DNA from: an uncultured Bacteroidales bacterium
GTDB taxonomy: Bacteria > Bacteroidota > Bacteroidia > Bacteroidales > UBA932
Reading direction: 5' to 3'
NCBI GenBank assembly: GCA_944326355.1
Contig: CALVDO010000007.1
Location: 54,092-118,091 of the forward strand
DNA length: 64,000 nucleotides
Made by a program: the position numbers and the translations under genes. Numbering within the stretch: the stretch's first letter is position 1; every line of letters begins with the position of its first letter. Positions 17,785 to 29,350 of the stretch are shown one piece after another. The notes beneath the pieces were generated by a model, which searched no databases, had not been told where the DNA came from, and saw only the letters and a program-made list of their open reading frames with translations.

Positions 17785-19095
17785 ATGAAAAAAACAATAA
17801 TGTTCGCAGCGGCCGCAGCGATTCTGACGGCTTGTTGCACCGAAAAACAGACTTACACCATTCCGCTTCCTGAGGACGTGGTGATGTATCAGGTAAACCC
17901 GAGAGTGTTTGCTGCGGAAAATTCGTTCAATGCCGTCGCAGAACATCTTGACTCGATAAAGATGCTCGGGACAAACGTAGTATGGTTCATGCCGATTTAC
18001 GAAGTAGGACAGGAGAATTCCGTAAATTCCCCGTACTGCATAAAGGACTACAAGGCCCTGAATCCGGAGTTCGGCACTATGGAGGATTTCACGGGACTCG
18101 TGAACCTGTGCCATGAAAAAGGAATGAGCGTGATTGTGGACTGGGTCGCCAACCACACCTCCTGGGACAACGCCTGGGTTGCGGAACACAATGACTGGTA
18201 CACGAAAGACGAGGAAGGGAACATAGTCAGCCCGGCAAACACCGGATGGCTGGACGTGGCCGACCTGAATTTCGACAATCCTGAAATGAGGCTTGCGATG
18301 ATCGACGCAATGAAATGGTGGGTGGAGAATGCCGGGGTCGACGGATTCCGTTGCGACGCCGCCGATTTCGTGCCATTTGATTTCTGGAAACAGGCTCTGG
18401 ATTCTCTCCGTGCCATTCCGGACCGCAAACTGCTGATGCTCGCCGAAGGCAAAAGGAAGGACCACTTTGACGCCGGCTTTGAAATGAACTATGCATGGGA
18501 TTTCATGGAGGGGATGCGCAATGTATTCATACGTGACAGCAGCGCAACCATATTGTACGATATAGACAAGGAAGAATATGCCTCGCTTCCGGCCGGAAAG
18601 GTGAAACTCAGGTTTACCACCAACCACGATGAGGCCGCAAAGATGTCTCCTGTCAAGGAATTCGGGAATGAACGCGGCTCAATGTCGGCATTTGTCATAA
18701 CCACATGGCTGCATGGAGGCGCCCTGATATACGGGTCTCAGGAAGTCGGATACCCGGAAGCGATAAACTTTTTCCATCATGTGCCCGTCGACTGGTCGGC
18801 AAACAGCGCACTGTTCGGCGAATACGTGAAACTCATGTCTTTGTACAATGAATACCCTGCCGCCAGAAAGGGTGTCATGACAGCCTGGAATAACGCAGAC
18901 GCCATGGTGTTCTCGAAGGAAGTCGAGAGTGAAAGGATACTCGTGCTCGCCAATGTCAGGGACAAGGAGGTGACGGTTGATGTGCCGGAGGCATGGCAAG
19001 GGCATGAGTGCACGGATCTCATGAGCGGTTCTGCTGTCGCTTTGGACGAATCGCTTACGCTTGAGCCTTACGGCTACCGCCTCCTGAAATATTGA
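17785..19095 (+). CDS. GH13 alpha-amylase-family lipoprotein, copy 2
   Basis: 436 residues from ATG 17785, which opens a lipoprotein signal (MKKTIMFAAAAAILTACC); an upstream ATG at 17761 would only add hydrophilic residues. GH13 barrel with 'DWVANHTS', 'DGFRCDAADFVP' (nucleophile D191), 'LMLAEGK' (acid/base E221) and 'TTNHDEA' (D282). Similar throughout to copy 1, including 'SPYC-KDY' in the loop after strand 3 and 'HTSWDNAW' in the B-domain region, but region II and IV flanks differ, which may reflect different product preferences. Three bases separate its stop from the susG start. Confidence 0.88.
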   Translation: MKKTIMFAAAAAILTACCTEKQTYTIPLPEDVVMYQVNPRVFAAENSFNAVAEHLDSIKMLGTNVVWFMPIYEVGQENSVNSPYCIKDYKALNPEFGTMEDFTGLVNLCHEKGMSVIVDWVANHTSWDNAWVAEHNDWYTKDEEGNIVSPANTGWLDVADLNFDNPEMRLAMIDAMKWWVENAGVDGFRCDAADFVPFDFWKQALDSLRAIPDRKLLMLAEGKRKDHFDAGFEMNYAWDFMEGMRNVFIRDSSATILYDIDKEEYASLPAGKVKLRFTTNHDEAAKMSPVKEFGNERGSMSAFVITTWLHGGALIYGSQEVGYPEAINFFHHVPVDWSANSALFGEYVKLMSLYNEYPAARKGVMTAWNNADAMVFSKEVESERILVLANVRDKEVTVDVPEAWQGHECTDLMSGSAVALDESLTLEPYGYRLLKY

Positions 19096-19098
19096 TGT

Positions 19099-21141
19099 AT
19101 GAAAAGAATACTGCTACCGTTAATAACCCTGCTTCTCTGCCTGGCGTGCGAAAAGGAGCCGCCGGGAGTCGTGAGCGACACATTTGACGGTGTGCCGGTC
19201 GATCCGGCTCCTGTACAATGGGACGGAGTCAGGCGGGGCAACATCACGTACCAGGTGCTCGTATACAGTTTTGCCGACGGGAACGGCGACGGCATCGGAG
19301 ATTTTGCCGGGCTTACGGACAAACTTGAATATTTGGAGAGCCTCGGAGTTTCAGCCGTATGGCTTTCTCCTGTGCACCCCTCATCATCTTATCATGGCTA
19401 CGATGTGATTGACTATTCTGCCGTCAATCCTGATTTCGGCACAGAAGCGGAATTCAAGGCATTTTTGGATGCTGCACATGAGAAAGGCATAAAGGTCTAT
19501 CTTGATTATGTCCTGAACCACACTTCTGCGGAATGCCCGTGGTTCATCAGCGCAAAGAAGTCCGAAAGCAGCGAATACAGGGATTTTTACGCATTTTCCA
19601 AAAATCCGCAGCAGGACATTGCTGACGGCAACATTCCTCAGATCGCTTCGGAAAATTCCAAGGGCTACAATGCCTCCGAATGGTTCTCCACAGGCGAGGA
19701 AGCAGGTGCTTCTGGACGAATGAAATTCGTTCTCGACTGGGGCGACGGCAGCAGTCCCGAAATTACGGTAACGCAGACGGATGAGCCTGTATATGAAGAC
19801 AATGACGCTACTGCAGACGAGGGAAAATATCTGTATTACGGCGAAGAGCAGCTGAGCCGTTTCCTTGACGAGGACGGGGACAATGTGTATGAACTCGTGC
19901 TGGATTTCAGTTCCGACTGGGGGTTTCTGGTAAGGACATCGGCGAATTCGTGGAATGCAGGGGAGAAGTACGGCGCACCTGACAATCAGACCATAATTTC
20001 TTACGGAGAACCTTTTGCGCTCAAGGCAAACACGGCCTCGTTCGACCCTGCAAATGTGCAGTTTACCGTGCCTACAATGTATCATTCCAACTTTTCGACA
20101 AGCTGGTTCGCTGACCTCAATTACGGTGCTGCCGCAGAGGCTGAAAACTCCCCGGCATTTGCCGCCGTTACGGAAGCCGCTGACAAATGGGTCAGAATGG
20201 GTGTGGACGGTTTCAGGCTTGATGCCGTAAAGCACATATACCACAATTCATTGGGCAGCGAGAACCCTACATTCCTTTCCAAATTCTACGACCGCATTAA
20301 CAAGACATGGAAGGACAACGGAGGAGAAGGGGATTTCTATATGGTAGGGGAAATGCTTTCCGAAGCCACGGAAGCGGCACCGTATTACCGCGGACTTCCG
20401 GCATTGTTCGACTTTTCCTATTGGTACAGGCTCAAATGGGCAATACAGGAAGGTACAGGCTGCTATTTTCTCAATGACATACTCGGAAACCAGTCCATGT
20501 ACCAGTCTGTGAGGGCCGACTATATCGAAGCCACAAAATTGTCCAACCATGACGAGGACAGGACAGGTTCGGAATTGGGAGAGAATACTGACAAGATGAA
20601 ACTTGCGGCTGCTGTGCTGCTTACTTCCGGAGGCCAGCCGTATGTATATCAGGGCGAGGAACTCGGCTATCGGGGCACGAAAAACAAGGGAGACGAATAT
20701 GTGCGTACCCCGATGATGTGGAGCAGGGACGGAGCCGGCATTGCTGACGGCAGCCTTGCGGGGAAAGTGGACAAGAGCATGCTTACGGCTGACATTTCCG
20801 TGGAGGCACAGACTGAAAATCCCCGGTCCGTATTGGGCGTTTACCGCACGTTTACGCTGCTGAGGAACACTTATCCGGCTCTTGCGCAGGGGAAGATGGA
20901 GAGACATCCGGTGTACAACAATGACAACACGCGCTTTGCGCAGATTGCGGCATGGTACATGACTTTCGGGGAGGAGAGGATGCTCGTCGTGCATAATTTC
21001 AGCGAGAGGGCTGCCATCATGCCGTTTGAGGACAGTCTTGACAAGCCTGTCGCCCTGAACGGGACTGCGGAGGTGAAGAAAGGGGACGTGACATCACAAC
21101 TGCAGCTTGGAGGTCTCTCGTCCGTCGTCTTTGACCTGTGA
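19099..21141 (+). CDS. susG: SusG-type GH13 alpha-amylase lipoprotein with inserted carbohydrate-binding module
   Basis: 680 residues with lipobox 'LCLAC' (about Cys16). Typical GH13 start 'YQVLVYSFADGNGDGIGDF'. The B domain is interrupted from about residue 205 to 335 by a beta-rich insertion ('GRMKFVLDWGDGSSPEITV' onward), the place where B. thetaiotaomicron SusG carries CBM58. Catalytic residues D375 ('GFRLDAVKH'), E418 ('MVGEMLSE') and D485 ('LSNHDEDR') all lie 13 positions before the SusG D388/E431/D498 as I remember them, so the architecture is conserved end to end. Expected to be the main surface endo-amylase. Starts 3 bp after the preceding GH13 gene. Confidence 0.9.
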   Translation: MKRILLPLITLLLCLACEKEPPGVVSDTFDGVPVDPAPVQWDGVRRGNITYQVLVYSFADGNGDGIGDFAGLTDKLEYLESLGVSAVWLSPVHPSSSYHGYDVIDYSAVNPDFGTEAEFKAFLDAAHEKGIKVYLDYVLNHTSAECPWFISAKKSESSEYRDFYAFSKNPQQDIADGNIPQIASENSKGYNASEWFSTGEEAGASGRMKFVLDWGDGSSPEITVTQTDEPVYEDNDATADEGKYLYYGEEQLSRFLDEDGDNVYELVLDFSSDWGFLVRTSANSWNAGEKYGAPDNQTIISYGEPFALKANTASFDPANVQFTVPTMYHSNFSTSWFADLNYGAAAEAENSPAFAAVTEAADKWVRMGVDGFRLDAVKHIYHNSLGSENPTFLSKFYDRINKTWKDNGGEGDFYMVGEMLSEATEAAPYYRGLPALFDFSYWYRLKWAIQEGTGCYFLNDILGNQSMYQSVRADYIEATKLSNHDEDRTGSELGENTDKMKLAAAVLLTSGGQPYVYQGEELGYRGTKNKGDEYVRTPMMWSRDGAGIADGSLAGKVDKSMLTADISVEAQTENPRSVLGVYRTFTLLRNTYPALAQGKMERHPVYNNDNTRFAQIAAWYMTFGEERMLVVHNFSERAAIMPFEDSLDKPVALNGTAEVKKGDVTSQLQLGGLSSVVFDL

Positions 21142-21241
21142 CGTCGTCCCGAGCGGAGGGCAAAGCCCGGAGTCGAAGGACCTGCTCATTTTCACGCTCT
21201 GAACGAAAAATTTGTATGAATTTACAGAAAATAATAACACT
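21142..21241. other. Spacer with a REP-like GC-rich segment before susA
   Basis: 21142-21185 reads CGTCGTCCCGAGCGGAGGGC then AAAGCCCGGAGTCGAAGGAC then CTG. This resembles dispersed 'cccgagcg...agtcgaaggatc' intergenic repeats I know from some bacterial genomes, and contains a small GGGC-AAA-GCCC hairpin. The remainder (to 21241) is the A/T-rich leader of susA. Only one copy is visible in the window, so repeat status is not proven. Confidence 0.35.
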
Positions 21242-23164
21242 ATGAGAAATTTGTTAATGGCACTATCTGCCGCAGCTCTGGTCTCCTGCGGGGGACAGAC
21301 TGCGTTCGACCCGGATACGGTCGCTGATGCCGGTTCCCGCGTGGAAAGGGTTGAGCCGCTTTCGTGGTGGACCGGAATGAAAACACCTCTCCAATTGCTT
21401 GTCAGAGGAGAGAACATATCGTCCTGCAATGTGCGTATGGAAGGAGGGAAAGGAGTTTCCGTTTCGGCTGTACACAAGGCTGACAGCCCGAACTATCTCT
21501 TCGTCGATGTGGAAATTTCGCAGAATGCCGCTCCGGGCACATACTGGATAGTCTTTGACAACGGGTCTGAAATCTTCAAGTATCCATACGAGATAGCCGC
21601 CCGCTGCGAAGGTTCTGCAGAGAGGAAGAGTTTTACTACAGGTGACATGATTTATCTGATTATGCCTGACCGCTTTGCCAACGGCGACCCGACAAATGAC
21701 GCCACTGAAGACACGGCCGAAAAACCTGCAAGGAATGAATTTTTCGGACGTCACGGAGGAGACATTCAAGGCATCATGGACCATCTCGGCTACATTGCGG
21801 ACCTCGGAGCCACGGCAATCTGGAATACGCCCCTGCTGCTCGACAATGAGCCGGAAGGTTCATACCACGGCTATGCCTGCGCCGACTATTACCATATCGA
21901 CCCGCGTTTCGGCTCGAATGAACTGTACAGGGATTTTGTCGGAAAGGCTCATGAAAACGGGTTGAAAGTGATAATGGACATAGTGACAAACCATTGCGGA
22001 ACTGCACACTGGTGGATGGACGACCTTCCTTTCAAGGATTGGATCCATGTTTTTCCGGAATATACGGGAACTAACGTCTGCTTCTCCACCAATATGGACC
22101 CGAATGCCTCGAAATATGACCTGAACCTGCAGGAAAGCGGCTGGTTCGTGCCGTCCATGCCGGACATGAACCTTGACAATCCGTTCGTTCTGCATTATTT
22201 CGTGCAGTGGGCAGTGTGGTGGATTGAATATTCCGGACTTGACGGCTTCAGGGTGGACACCTATCCGTACAACGAAAAAATTCCGATGAGCGAATGGTGC
22301 GCAAGCGTCCTGAACGAATATCCGAATTTCAACATCGTAGGGGAGTGCTGGACTTCTTCGATCCCGCAACTTGCCTACTGGCAGGGCGGCAACGCCAACA
22401 AGGACGGTTTCGACTCGCACCTTCCGTCGATAATGGACTTTCCTCTGCTGGAAGCGATATGGAAAGCCCTTCCGACCGATTCACACGGCTGGGGAGAAGG
22501 CATGACAAGGGTATATGACTGCCTTTCTCACGATTTCGTGTACCATGACTTGTCCAGGATGATGATATTCCCGGGCAACCACGATACTGACCGCATAGGA
22601 GATGTGCTGAAGCACAATGCGGACAGGCACAAGATCGTGATGACGATGATGGCTACGATGAGGGGAATCCCGCAGATATTCTACGGGGACGAAATGATGT
22701 TCGTGTCCAAGGACAAGTCACAGGGTCACGGAGGCCTGCGCGTTGATTTTCCCGGCGGCTGGCAAGGGGACAAGGTAGATCTGTTCACGCCGGAAGGTCG
22801 TGCATCCGCTGCTGTCAATACGGACGGGAAACCTGTAGCCGAAGGACTTATGGCTGAATTGCACGACTATACACAGAAACTTTTCCAATGGCGCAAGGGA
22901 AAGAAGGTAATCCATGACGGGAAGACGATGCACTTCCTTTCGAGGGACAACACGTACGCTTATTTCAGGTATGACGACACGGATGCGGTTTTCGTGTTCA
23001 TCAACAATTCCCGCGGAAAGAAGAATGTGCCGTGGTCGCATTATGCGGAAATTGCAGAAGGCCTTCATGACGGACGCAATGTGCTGACAGGAGAGGCCGC
23101 CGAGGTCAATGATTCCACGGTTGTGGGTCCTCGTCAGGCACTTGTGGTGGAATACAAGAGATAG
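21242..23164 (+). CDS. susA: SusA-type neopullulanase/cyclomaltodextrinase (GH13), lipoprotein signal
   Basis: 640 residues from ATG 21242, which opens a lipoprotein-like signal ('AAALVSC', Cys17); a TTG at 21212 is rejected. N-terminal beta domain (about 30-120; 'PLSWWTGMKTPLQLLVRG') is of the cyclomaltodextrinase-N type, then a GH13 barrel: 'MPDRFANGDPTND', 'DIVTNHCG', nucleophile D339 ('GFRVDTYPY'), acid/base E368 ('IVGECWTS') and D448 ('GNHDTDR'), followed by a C-terminal beta domain. This is the layout of B. thetaiotaomicron SusA, the periplasmic enzyme that cuts imported maltooligosaccharides and pullulan. The signal here suggests membrane anchoring, probably facing the periplasm. Confidence 0.88.
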   Translation: MRNLLMALSAAALVSCGGQTAFDPDTVADAGSRVERVEPLSWWTGMKTPLQLLVRGENISSCNVRMEGGKGVSVSAVHKADSPNYLFVDVEISQNAAPGTYWIVFDNGSEIFKYPYEIAARCEGSAERKSFTTGDMIYLIMPDRFANGDPTNDATEDTAEKPARNEFFGRHGGDIQGIMDHLGYIADLGATAIWNTPLLLDNEPEGSYHGYACADYYHIDPRFGSNELYRDFVGKAHENGLKVIMDIVTNHCGTAHWWMDDLPFKDWIHVFPEYTGTNVCFSTNMDPNASKYDLNLQESGWFVPSMPDMNLDNPFVLHYFVQWAVWWIEYSGLDGFRVDTYPYNEKIPMSEWCASVLNEYPNFNIVGECWTSSIPQLAYWQGGNANKDGFDSHLPSIMDFPLLEAIWKALPTDSHGWGEGMTRVYDCLSHDFVYHDLSRMMIFPGNHDTDRIGDVLKHNADRHKIVMTMMATMRGIPQIFYGDEMMFVSKDKSQGHGGLRVDFPGGWQGDKVDLFTPEGRASAAVNTDGKPVAEGLMAELHDYTQKLFQWRKGKKVIHDGKTMHFLSRDNTYAYFRYDDTDAVFVFINNSRGKKNVPWSHYAEIAEGLHDGRNVLTGEAAEVNDSTVVGPRQALVVEYKR

Positions 23165-23177
23165 AATCAACTTATAA

Positions 23178-25415
<2,238 letters not shown>

Positions 25416-25442
25416 CCGGCTCCGGACCGGACTGAAAATGAT

Positions 25443-25478
25443 ATGCCCCTGAAAGTCATGTGCGACTTTCAGGGGCAT
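25443..25478. terminator. Hairpin terminator between susB and pflA
   Basis: A perfect 15-bp stem (ATGCCCCTGAAAGTC, 25443-25457; GACTTTCAGGGGCAT, 25464-25478) closes a 6-base loop. It lies between two convergent genes and is followed by short T-rich sequence on both sides rather than a long U tract, so it probably serves both directions. Confidence 0.8.
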
Positions 25479-25519
25479 GTCTTTCGTATTGCGGCGGACG
25501 CAGCCGCAGCTGAGCGCCG

Positions 25520-26248
25520 TCAGTTCAGCACCACATGGTCAAAGTATTCCCGGAAGAGGCTTTCGGCTTTCGCAAGCTGCTCTTTCGTATTGAGGGGCAC
25601 GTCCTTGAGTATGTATTCCTGACCGAGGGATTCATATTTGTTGACCCCGAGAGTGTGGTATGGCAGGATTTCGACTCTCTGCAGCATCCGGAATCCTTGG
25701 AAATGTCTCCCGAGAGCCCGGATGTCCTCTTCGAAGTCGCTATATCCCGGGACGAGCACATATCTGAGCCAGAAAGGCTTTTCATGCTCTTCCAGCCATT
25801 CGGCGGTCTTCAGGGTCTGAGCGTTGCTTCTGCCGGTCAGGCCGAGGTGTCTGTCGGGATTGAATTCCTTGACGTCAAGCAGCACGAGGTCGGTGAGTCC
25901 GAGCAGATTTTCCACATCGTTGTTCCATACGCCTCCGTTGGTGTCGAGGCAGACGTTGATTCCATGTCCGTGCAGTTGCTCCACCAGCGGGACCAGCACC
26001 TTCGCCTGCATCGTAGGCTCGCCTCCGGAGAAGGTCACGCCTCCCCGTCTGCCGAAAAACGGCTTCTGGCTTACGGCCATACGCAGGATGTCGTCTGCAT
26101 CAGTCTCCTTGCCTCCTTCAGACGGGATGGTGTCGGGATTGGCGCAGTACAGGCATCTGAACGGACACCCCTGCAAAAAGACGACGAGCCGGAGTCCCGG
26201 CCCATCGTAAGTTCCCATACTTTCGTATGAATGTACCTTCAGTTTCAT
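25520..26248 (-). CDS. pflA: Pyruvate formate-lyase activating enzyme
   Basis: 242-residue radical-SAM enzyme. The iron-sulfur ligands C28, C32, C35 form CxxxCxxC in 'QGCPFRCLYCANP', and 'VTFSGGEPTMQ' is the SAM-binding GGE motif. It installs the glycyl radical on PflB using SAM and an electron donor, in the cytosol. Lies 69 bp downstream of pflB in the same direction, so the pair forms an operon. Length and motifs are normal for the family. Ends convergently with susB at the shared hairpin. Confidence 0.95.
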   Translation of the reverse strand: MKLKVHSYESMGTYDGPGLRLVVFLQGCPFRCLYCANPDTIPSEGGKETDADDILRMAVSQKPFFGRRGGVTFSGGEPTMQAKVLVPLVEQLHGHGINVCLDTNGGVWNNDVENLLGLTDLVLLDVKEFNPDRHLGLTGRSNAQTLKTAEWLEEHEKPFWLRYVLVPGYSDFEEDIRALGRHFQGFRMLQRVEILPYHTLGVNKYESLGQEYILKDVPLNTKEQLAKAESLFREYFDHVVLN

Positions 26249-26317
26249 CTGAAAATATGCAATATGCCGAACGGATCGGAGAGCAGGCGCGAGGCCGTCC
26301 CCTCCCCGTCTTTAATT

Positions 26318-28546
26318 TCAGAGACTGTTGTGGAAAGTGCGGGCGATCACTTCAAGCTGATGCTCCCTGCTGAGCTTCGTGAAGTTAACCGCATATCCCG
26401 ACACACGGATGGTGAGCTGAGGATAGTTCTCAGGGTGCTCCATCGCGTCCTCAAGCATCTCTCTGTTGAGCACGTTCACGTTGAGGTGGTGCGCTCCCTT
26501 GGAGAAATAGCCGTCCATCATGGTGATGAGATTCTCGACTCTCTCCTCGTCAGTAGGGCCGAGTGATTTCGGCACTATCGAGAACGTGTTGCTGATGCCG
26601 TCCATCGCGTCGTGGTAGTCGAGTTTTGCCACAGAGCTGAGCGATGCTATCGCACCGTGAGAGTCGCGTCCGTGCATAGGGTTGGCGCCTGGTGCGAATG
26701 CCACGCCCTTGCCCCTTCCGTCAGGAGTCGCTCCGGTCTTCTTTCCGTACATCACGTTGGATGTGATCGTGAGGAGGGAAAGCGTCGGATTGGCGTTCTT
26801 GTACACCGGCAGCTTGCTGAGCTCCCCGCTGAAGAAGTGAACCAGATCCACGGCGAGCGAATCCACCTTGTCGTTGTCGTTGCCGAAGCAAGGGTAGTCT
26901 CCCTCAATCTCAAACCCGTCTGTCAGTCCGTCGGCATTGCGGTGGGCGGTCACTTTCGCATACTTGATAGCCGAGAGCGAGTCCGCCGCAATCGAAAGTC
27001 CTGCGACTCCGTAGGCGAGGTTGATCTCCGGGTCAGTGTCGATGAACGCCATCTGGGCACGTTCGTAATCATATTTGTCGTGCATGTAGTGGATGATGTT
27101 CATGGTCTCGTTGTAGACCCTTGCCACCTCATGAAGGACCTTCTTGTAGTTGGTGACTACCTCCTCGAAGTCAAGCACGTCGCTCTTGAGCGGCTCGATG
27201 CCCTCCACCATAAGTGTGCCGGTGTTCTCACAGCGTCCTCCGTTGAGGGCGAGAAGCAGAGCCTTGGCGAGGTTTGCCCTCGCTCCGAAGAACTGTATTG
27301 CCTTTCCGATGGCCTGATATGATACGCAGCACGCAATGCCATAGTCGTCGCAGCTGCGCACATGGCGCATCAGGTCGTCGTTCTCATACTGTACCGAGCT
27401 CGTGTCGACGGATACCTTTGCGCAGAACTCCTTGAAGCCTTCCGGAAGCTCAGGGCTCCAGAGGACCGTCATGTTAGGCTCCGGTGCCGGCCCGAGGTTG
27501 TAGAGGGTCTGGAGAAATCTGAACGAGGTCTTCGTCACCTTTACCTTGCCGTCGTTGAAACGGCCTCCGATCGATTCTGTCACCCATGTAGGGTCGCCTG
27601 CGAAGATTTCATTGTATGACTGCATCCTCAGATGTCTCACCATCCTGAGCTTCATGACGAACTGGTCGATGAGCTCCTGTGCGAAGCTTTCGTCGATTAC
27701 TCCGTGGTCGAGGTCATACTGGATGTAGATATCAAGGAATGAGGACACGTTTCCGAGCGACATGGCCGCCCCGTCCTGCTCCTTCACAGCTGCGAGATAT
27801 GCCATGTACACCCACTGTACGGCCTCCTGAGCATTCGTCGCCGGCCTGCTGAGGTCAAGCCCGTAGAAACTTCCCATCGTCTTGATCTCGTTGAGGGCCC
27901 TGATCTGCTCCGCAACCTCCTCTCTCAGCCTGATGCGTGCCTCGGTCATAGGTCCGGTGAGATGATGCAGGTCGTCCTGCTTCGCCTCGATGAGCCGGTC
28001 TGCCCCGTAGAGGGCAAGCCTTCTGTAGTCTCCGATGATGCGTCCGCGGGAATAGTTGTCCGGAAGACCGGTAAGAAAGCCGAGAGACCTGAACTTCCTG
28101 ATCTCTTCCGTATATACGTCAAACACTCCGTCGTTGTGCGTCTTGCGGTAGTGCGTGAAAATTTCCTTTACTTTAGGGTCAAGTTCAATTCCGTTTTCTC
28201 TGCATGCCTTTTCAACGACCTTGTATCCGCCGAATGGCTTGATGGCCCTTTTGAGGAGCTCATCCGTCTGAAGACCCACTATCAGCTCGCACTCCCTGTC
28301 GATGTAGCCGGCCTGATGTGAAGTGATCGTCGAGATGGTCTTGGCATCGATCGAACGGACTCCGTTGTTGTTTCTCTCCTCCTCAAGGGCTGCGAGGCAT
28401 TCATTCCAGAGCTTCTTCGTCCTTTCCGAAGGCCCCTGCAGGAACGATGCGTCTCCGGTGTACGGAGTGATGTTCCTGTAGACGAAATCCGACACGTCGA
28501 TCTTGCGGCTCCATGCGCCGTCGTTGAATTTTTCTCTGATTTCCAT
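26318..28546 (-). CDS. pflB: Formate C-acetyltransferase (pyruvate formate-lyase)
   Basis: 742 residues, the normal length for PflB. Converts pyruvate and CoA to acetyl-CoA and formate under anaerobic conditions. The adjacent catalytic cysteines C406-C407 ('[11 protein letters not shown]') and the glycyl-radical residue G717 in '[10 protein letters not shown]' are both present, separating it from glycerol/diol dehydratase relatives, which lack the double cysteine. N-terminus '[20 protein letters not shown]' is typical. Preceded by a well-formed Bacteroidetes promoter on the minus strand. No FocA-type formate channel gene is adjacent. Confidence 0.97.
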   Translation of the reverse strand: MEIREKFNDGAWSRKIDVSDFVYRNITPYTGDASFLQGPSERTKKLWNECLAALEEERNNNGVRSIDAKTISTITSHQAGYIDRECELIVGLQTDELLKRAIKPFGGYKVVEKACRENGIELDPKVKEIFTHYRKTHNDGVFDVYTEEIRKFRSLGFLTGLPDNYSRGRIIGDYRRLALYGADRLIEAKQDDLHHLTGPMTEARIRLREEVAEQIRALNEIKTMGSFYGLDLSRPATNAQEAVQWVYMAYLAAVKEQDGAAMSLGNVSSFLDIYIQYDLDHGVIDESFAQELIDQFVMKLRMVRHLRMQSYNEIFAGDPTWVTESIGGRFNDGKVKVTKTSFRFLQTLYNLGPAPEPNMTVLWSPELPEGFKEFCAKVSVDTSSVQYENDDLMRHVRSCDDYGIACCVSYQAIGKAIQFFGARANLAKALLLALNGGRCENTGTLMVEGIEPLKSDVLDFEEVVTNYKKVLHEVARVYNETMNIIHYMHDKYDYERAQMAFIDTDPEINLAYGVAGLSIAADSLSAIKYAKVTAHRNADGLTDGFEIEGDYPCFGNDNDKVDSLAVDLVHFFSGELSKLPVYKNANPTLSLLTITSNVMYGKKTGATPDGRGKGVAFAPGANPMHGRDSHGAIASLSSVAKLDYHDAMDGISNTFSIVPKSLGPTDEERVENLITMMDGYFSKGAHHLNVNVLNREMLEDAMEHPENYPQLTIRVSGYAVNFTKLSREHQLEVIARTFHNSL

Positions 28547-28581
28547 AAATCGTCAGTTAATGTTTTCTCTCTAATCGGCCG

Positions 28582-28612
28582 CAAAGATAATCCATATTTT
28601 TAATAATTCAAT
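28582..28612 (-). promoter_or_regulatory. Promoter of pflB-pflA
   Basis: Read on the minus strand: ATTG at 28612-28609, a 19-bp spacer, then TATCTTTG at 28589-28582. This is close to the Bacteroidetes consensus TTTG-N19-TAnnTTTG with a perfect -7 box. It ends 35 bp before the pflB start. Confidence 0.72.
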
Positions 28613-28680
28613 TTCAGATCCGTTTTCTTGTTCAGTTTCAGAAGACGGGGAAGGCTTTTCCGGAAGACTTCCGCAGGATG

Positions 28681-28750
28681 TCTGAATGAAGTCCCGCCCG
28701 ATGGCTGAAATGAAATCCTGCCGGGCAGCTGAAATGAAGCCGGTCCGCAG
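28681..28750. repeat. Three imperfect tandem copies of a 22-24 bp unit
   Basis: Units at 28681-28704, 28705-28728 and 28729-28750 share CTGAAATGAA followed by a GC-rich half (for example CTGAAATGAAATCCTGCCGG). They lie between ssb and pflB; no reading frame runs through them. The third copy supplies the left arm of the adjacent hairpin. Confidence 0.55.
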
Positions 28751-28796
28751 ACGCGAGGACAGCTGGCCACGCTCTCATCACATGATGCGGACCGGC
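28739..28796 (-). terminator. Long-loop hairpin downstream of ssb
   Basis: An 11-bp perfect stem (GCCGGTCCGCA, 28739-28749; TGCGGACCGGC, 28786-28796) encloses 36 bases. It begins 15 bp after the ssb stop on the minus strand and is followed on that strand by TTCATTTC, so a terminator for ssb is plausible despite the large loop. Confidence 0.45.
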
Positions 28797-28810
28797 CTCA
28801 GACATGATTG

Positions 28811-29140
28811 TCACTCCGGATCGCTTTCAATGCTGAGCCTGTTGGCTATTACTTCATAGATCTGCCTTTCCGTGCCGTCTCCTGCCGTGTACTTCGAACT
28901 CTTCAGCCTTCCGCACACATACACAGGCGATCCTTTGCCGATCCGGTTGAAGTCCGGCATACCCTTGCCGCTCCATGCGACCACATTGTGCCATGTGGTC
29001 TCCACTACCGCCTCTCCCTCCTTCGTCTTGTACATGAAGTTCGTAGCGAGCGAGAATCTCGCCATCTGGCTTGTCCCCACGGTCGAAATGCGCACGCTTC
29101 CCACATTCCCTCTCAGTTCGATTCTGTTCAATTGTTCCAT
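28811..29140 (-). CDS. ssb: Single-stranded DNA-binding protein, short form
   Basis: 109 residues from ATG 29140 ('MEQLNRIELRGNVGSVR'); the longer open frame upstream does not resemble SSB and is rejected. One OB fold: 'ARFSLATNFMYKTKEGE', 'TTWHNVVAWSGKG', 'GSPVYVCGRLKSSKYTAGDG'. Binds ssDNA in replication or repair. It ends at 'NRLSIESDPE', immediately after the fold, so the flexible tail and the acidic C-terminal peptide (DDDIPF-type) used to recruit partner proteins are absent. Several Bacteroidetes carry such a short SSB beside a full-length one; the housekeeping copy is not in this window. Confidence 0.88.
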   Translation of the reverse strand: MEQLNRIELRGNVGSVRISTVGTSQMARFSLATNFMYKTKEGEAVVETTWHNVVAWSGKGMPDFNRIGKGSPVYVCGRLKSSKYTAGDGTERQIYEVIANRLSIESDPE

Positions 29141-29199
29141 AATGTGATTTTTAGTTGTTACAAAGTCTTCAGTCCCGTGTACACTCGTGAAGCCTGAGG

Positions 29200-29227
29200 C
29201 AAAGTAAACTGAAAAATCGTCACGAAA
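29200..29227 (-). promoter_or_regulatory. Candidate ssb promoter
   Basis: On the minus strand TTACTTTG (29207-29200) resembles the -7 box TAnnTTTG with one shifted base, and TTTC lies 17 bp upstream. The box is about 60 bp before the ssb start. Confidence 0.35.
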
Positions 29228-29350
29228 GTCCATTTCTATCTTATGGAAGGTCAGGTATTTCTGTTTTTAGCGACGGTTTTTCTCTTTTTTGCGGATGTGT
29301 GTTTTCTGGGGGGCGGATGCGTGTTTTTTTGTGATGGACGAAAAATTTTT

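Noticed and set aside
29141..29233. N-terminal extension of SSB
   Set aside because: SSB similarity begins at ATG 29140; the 31 upstream codons overlap the candidate promoter and look non-coding.
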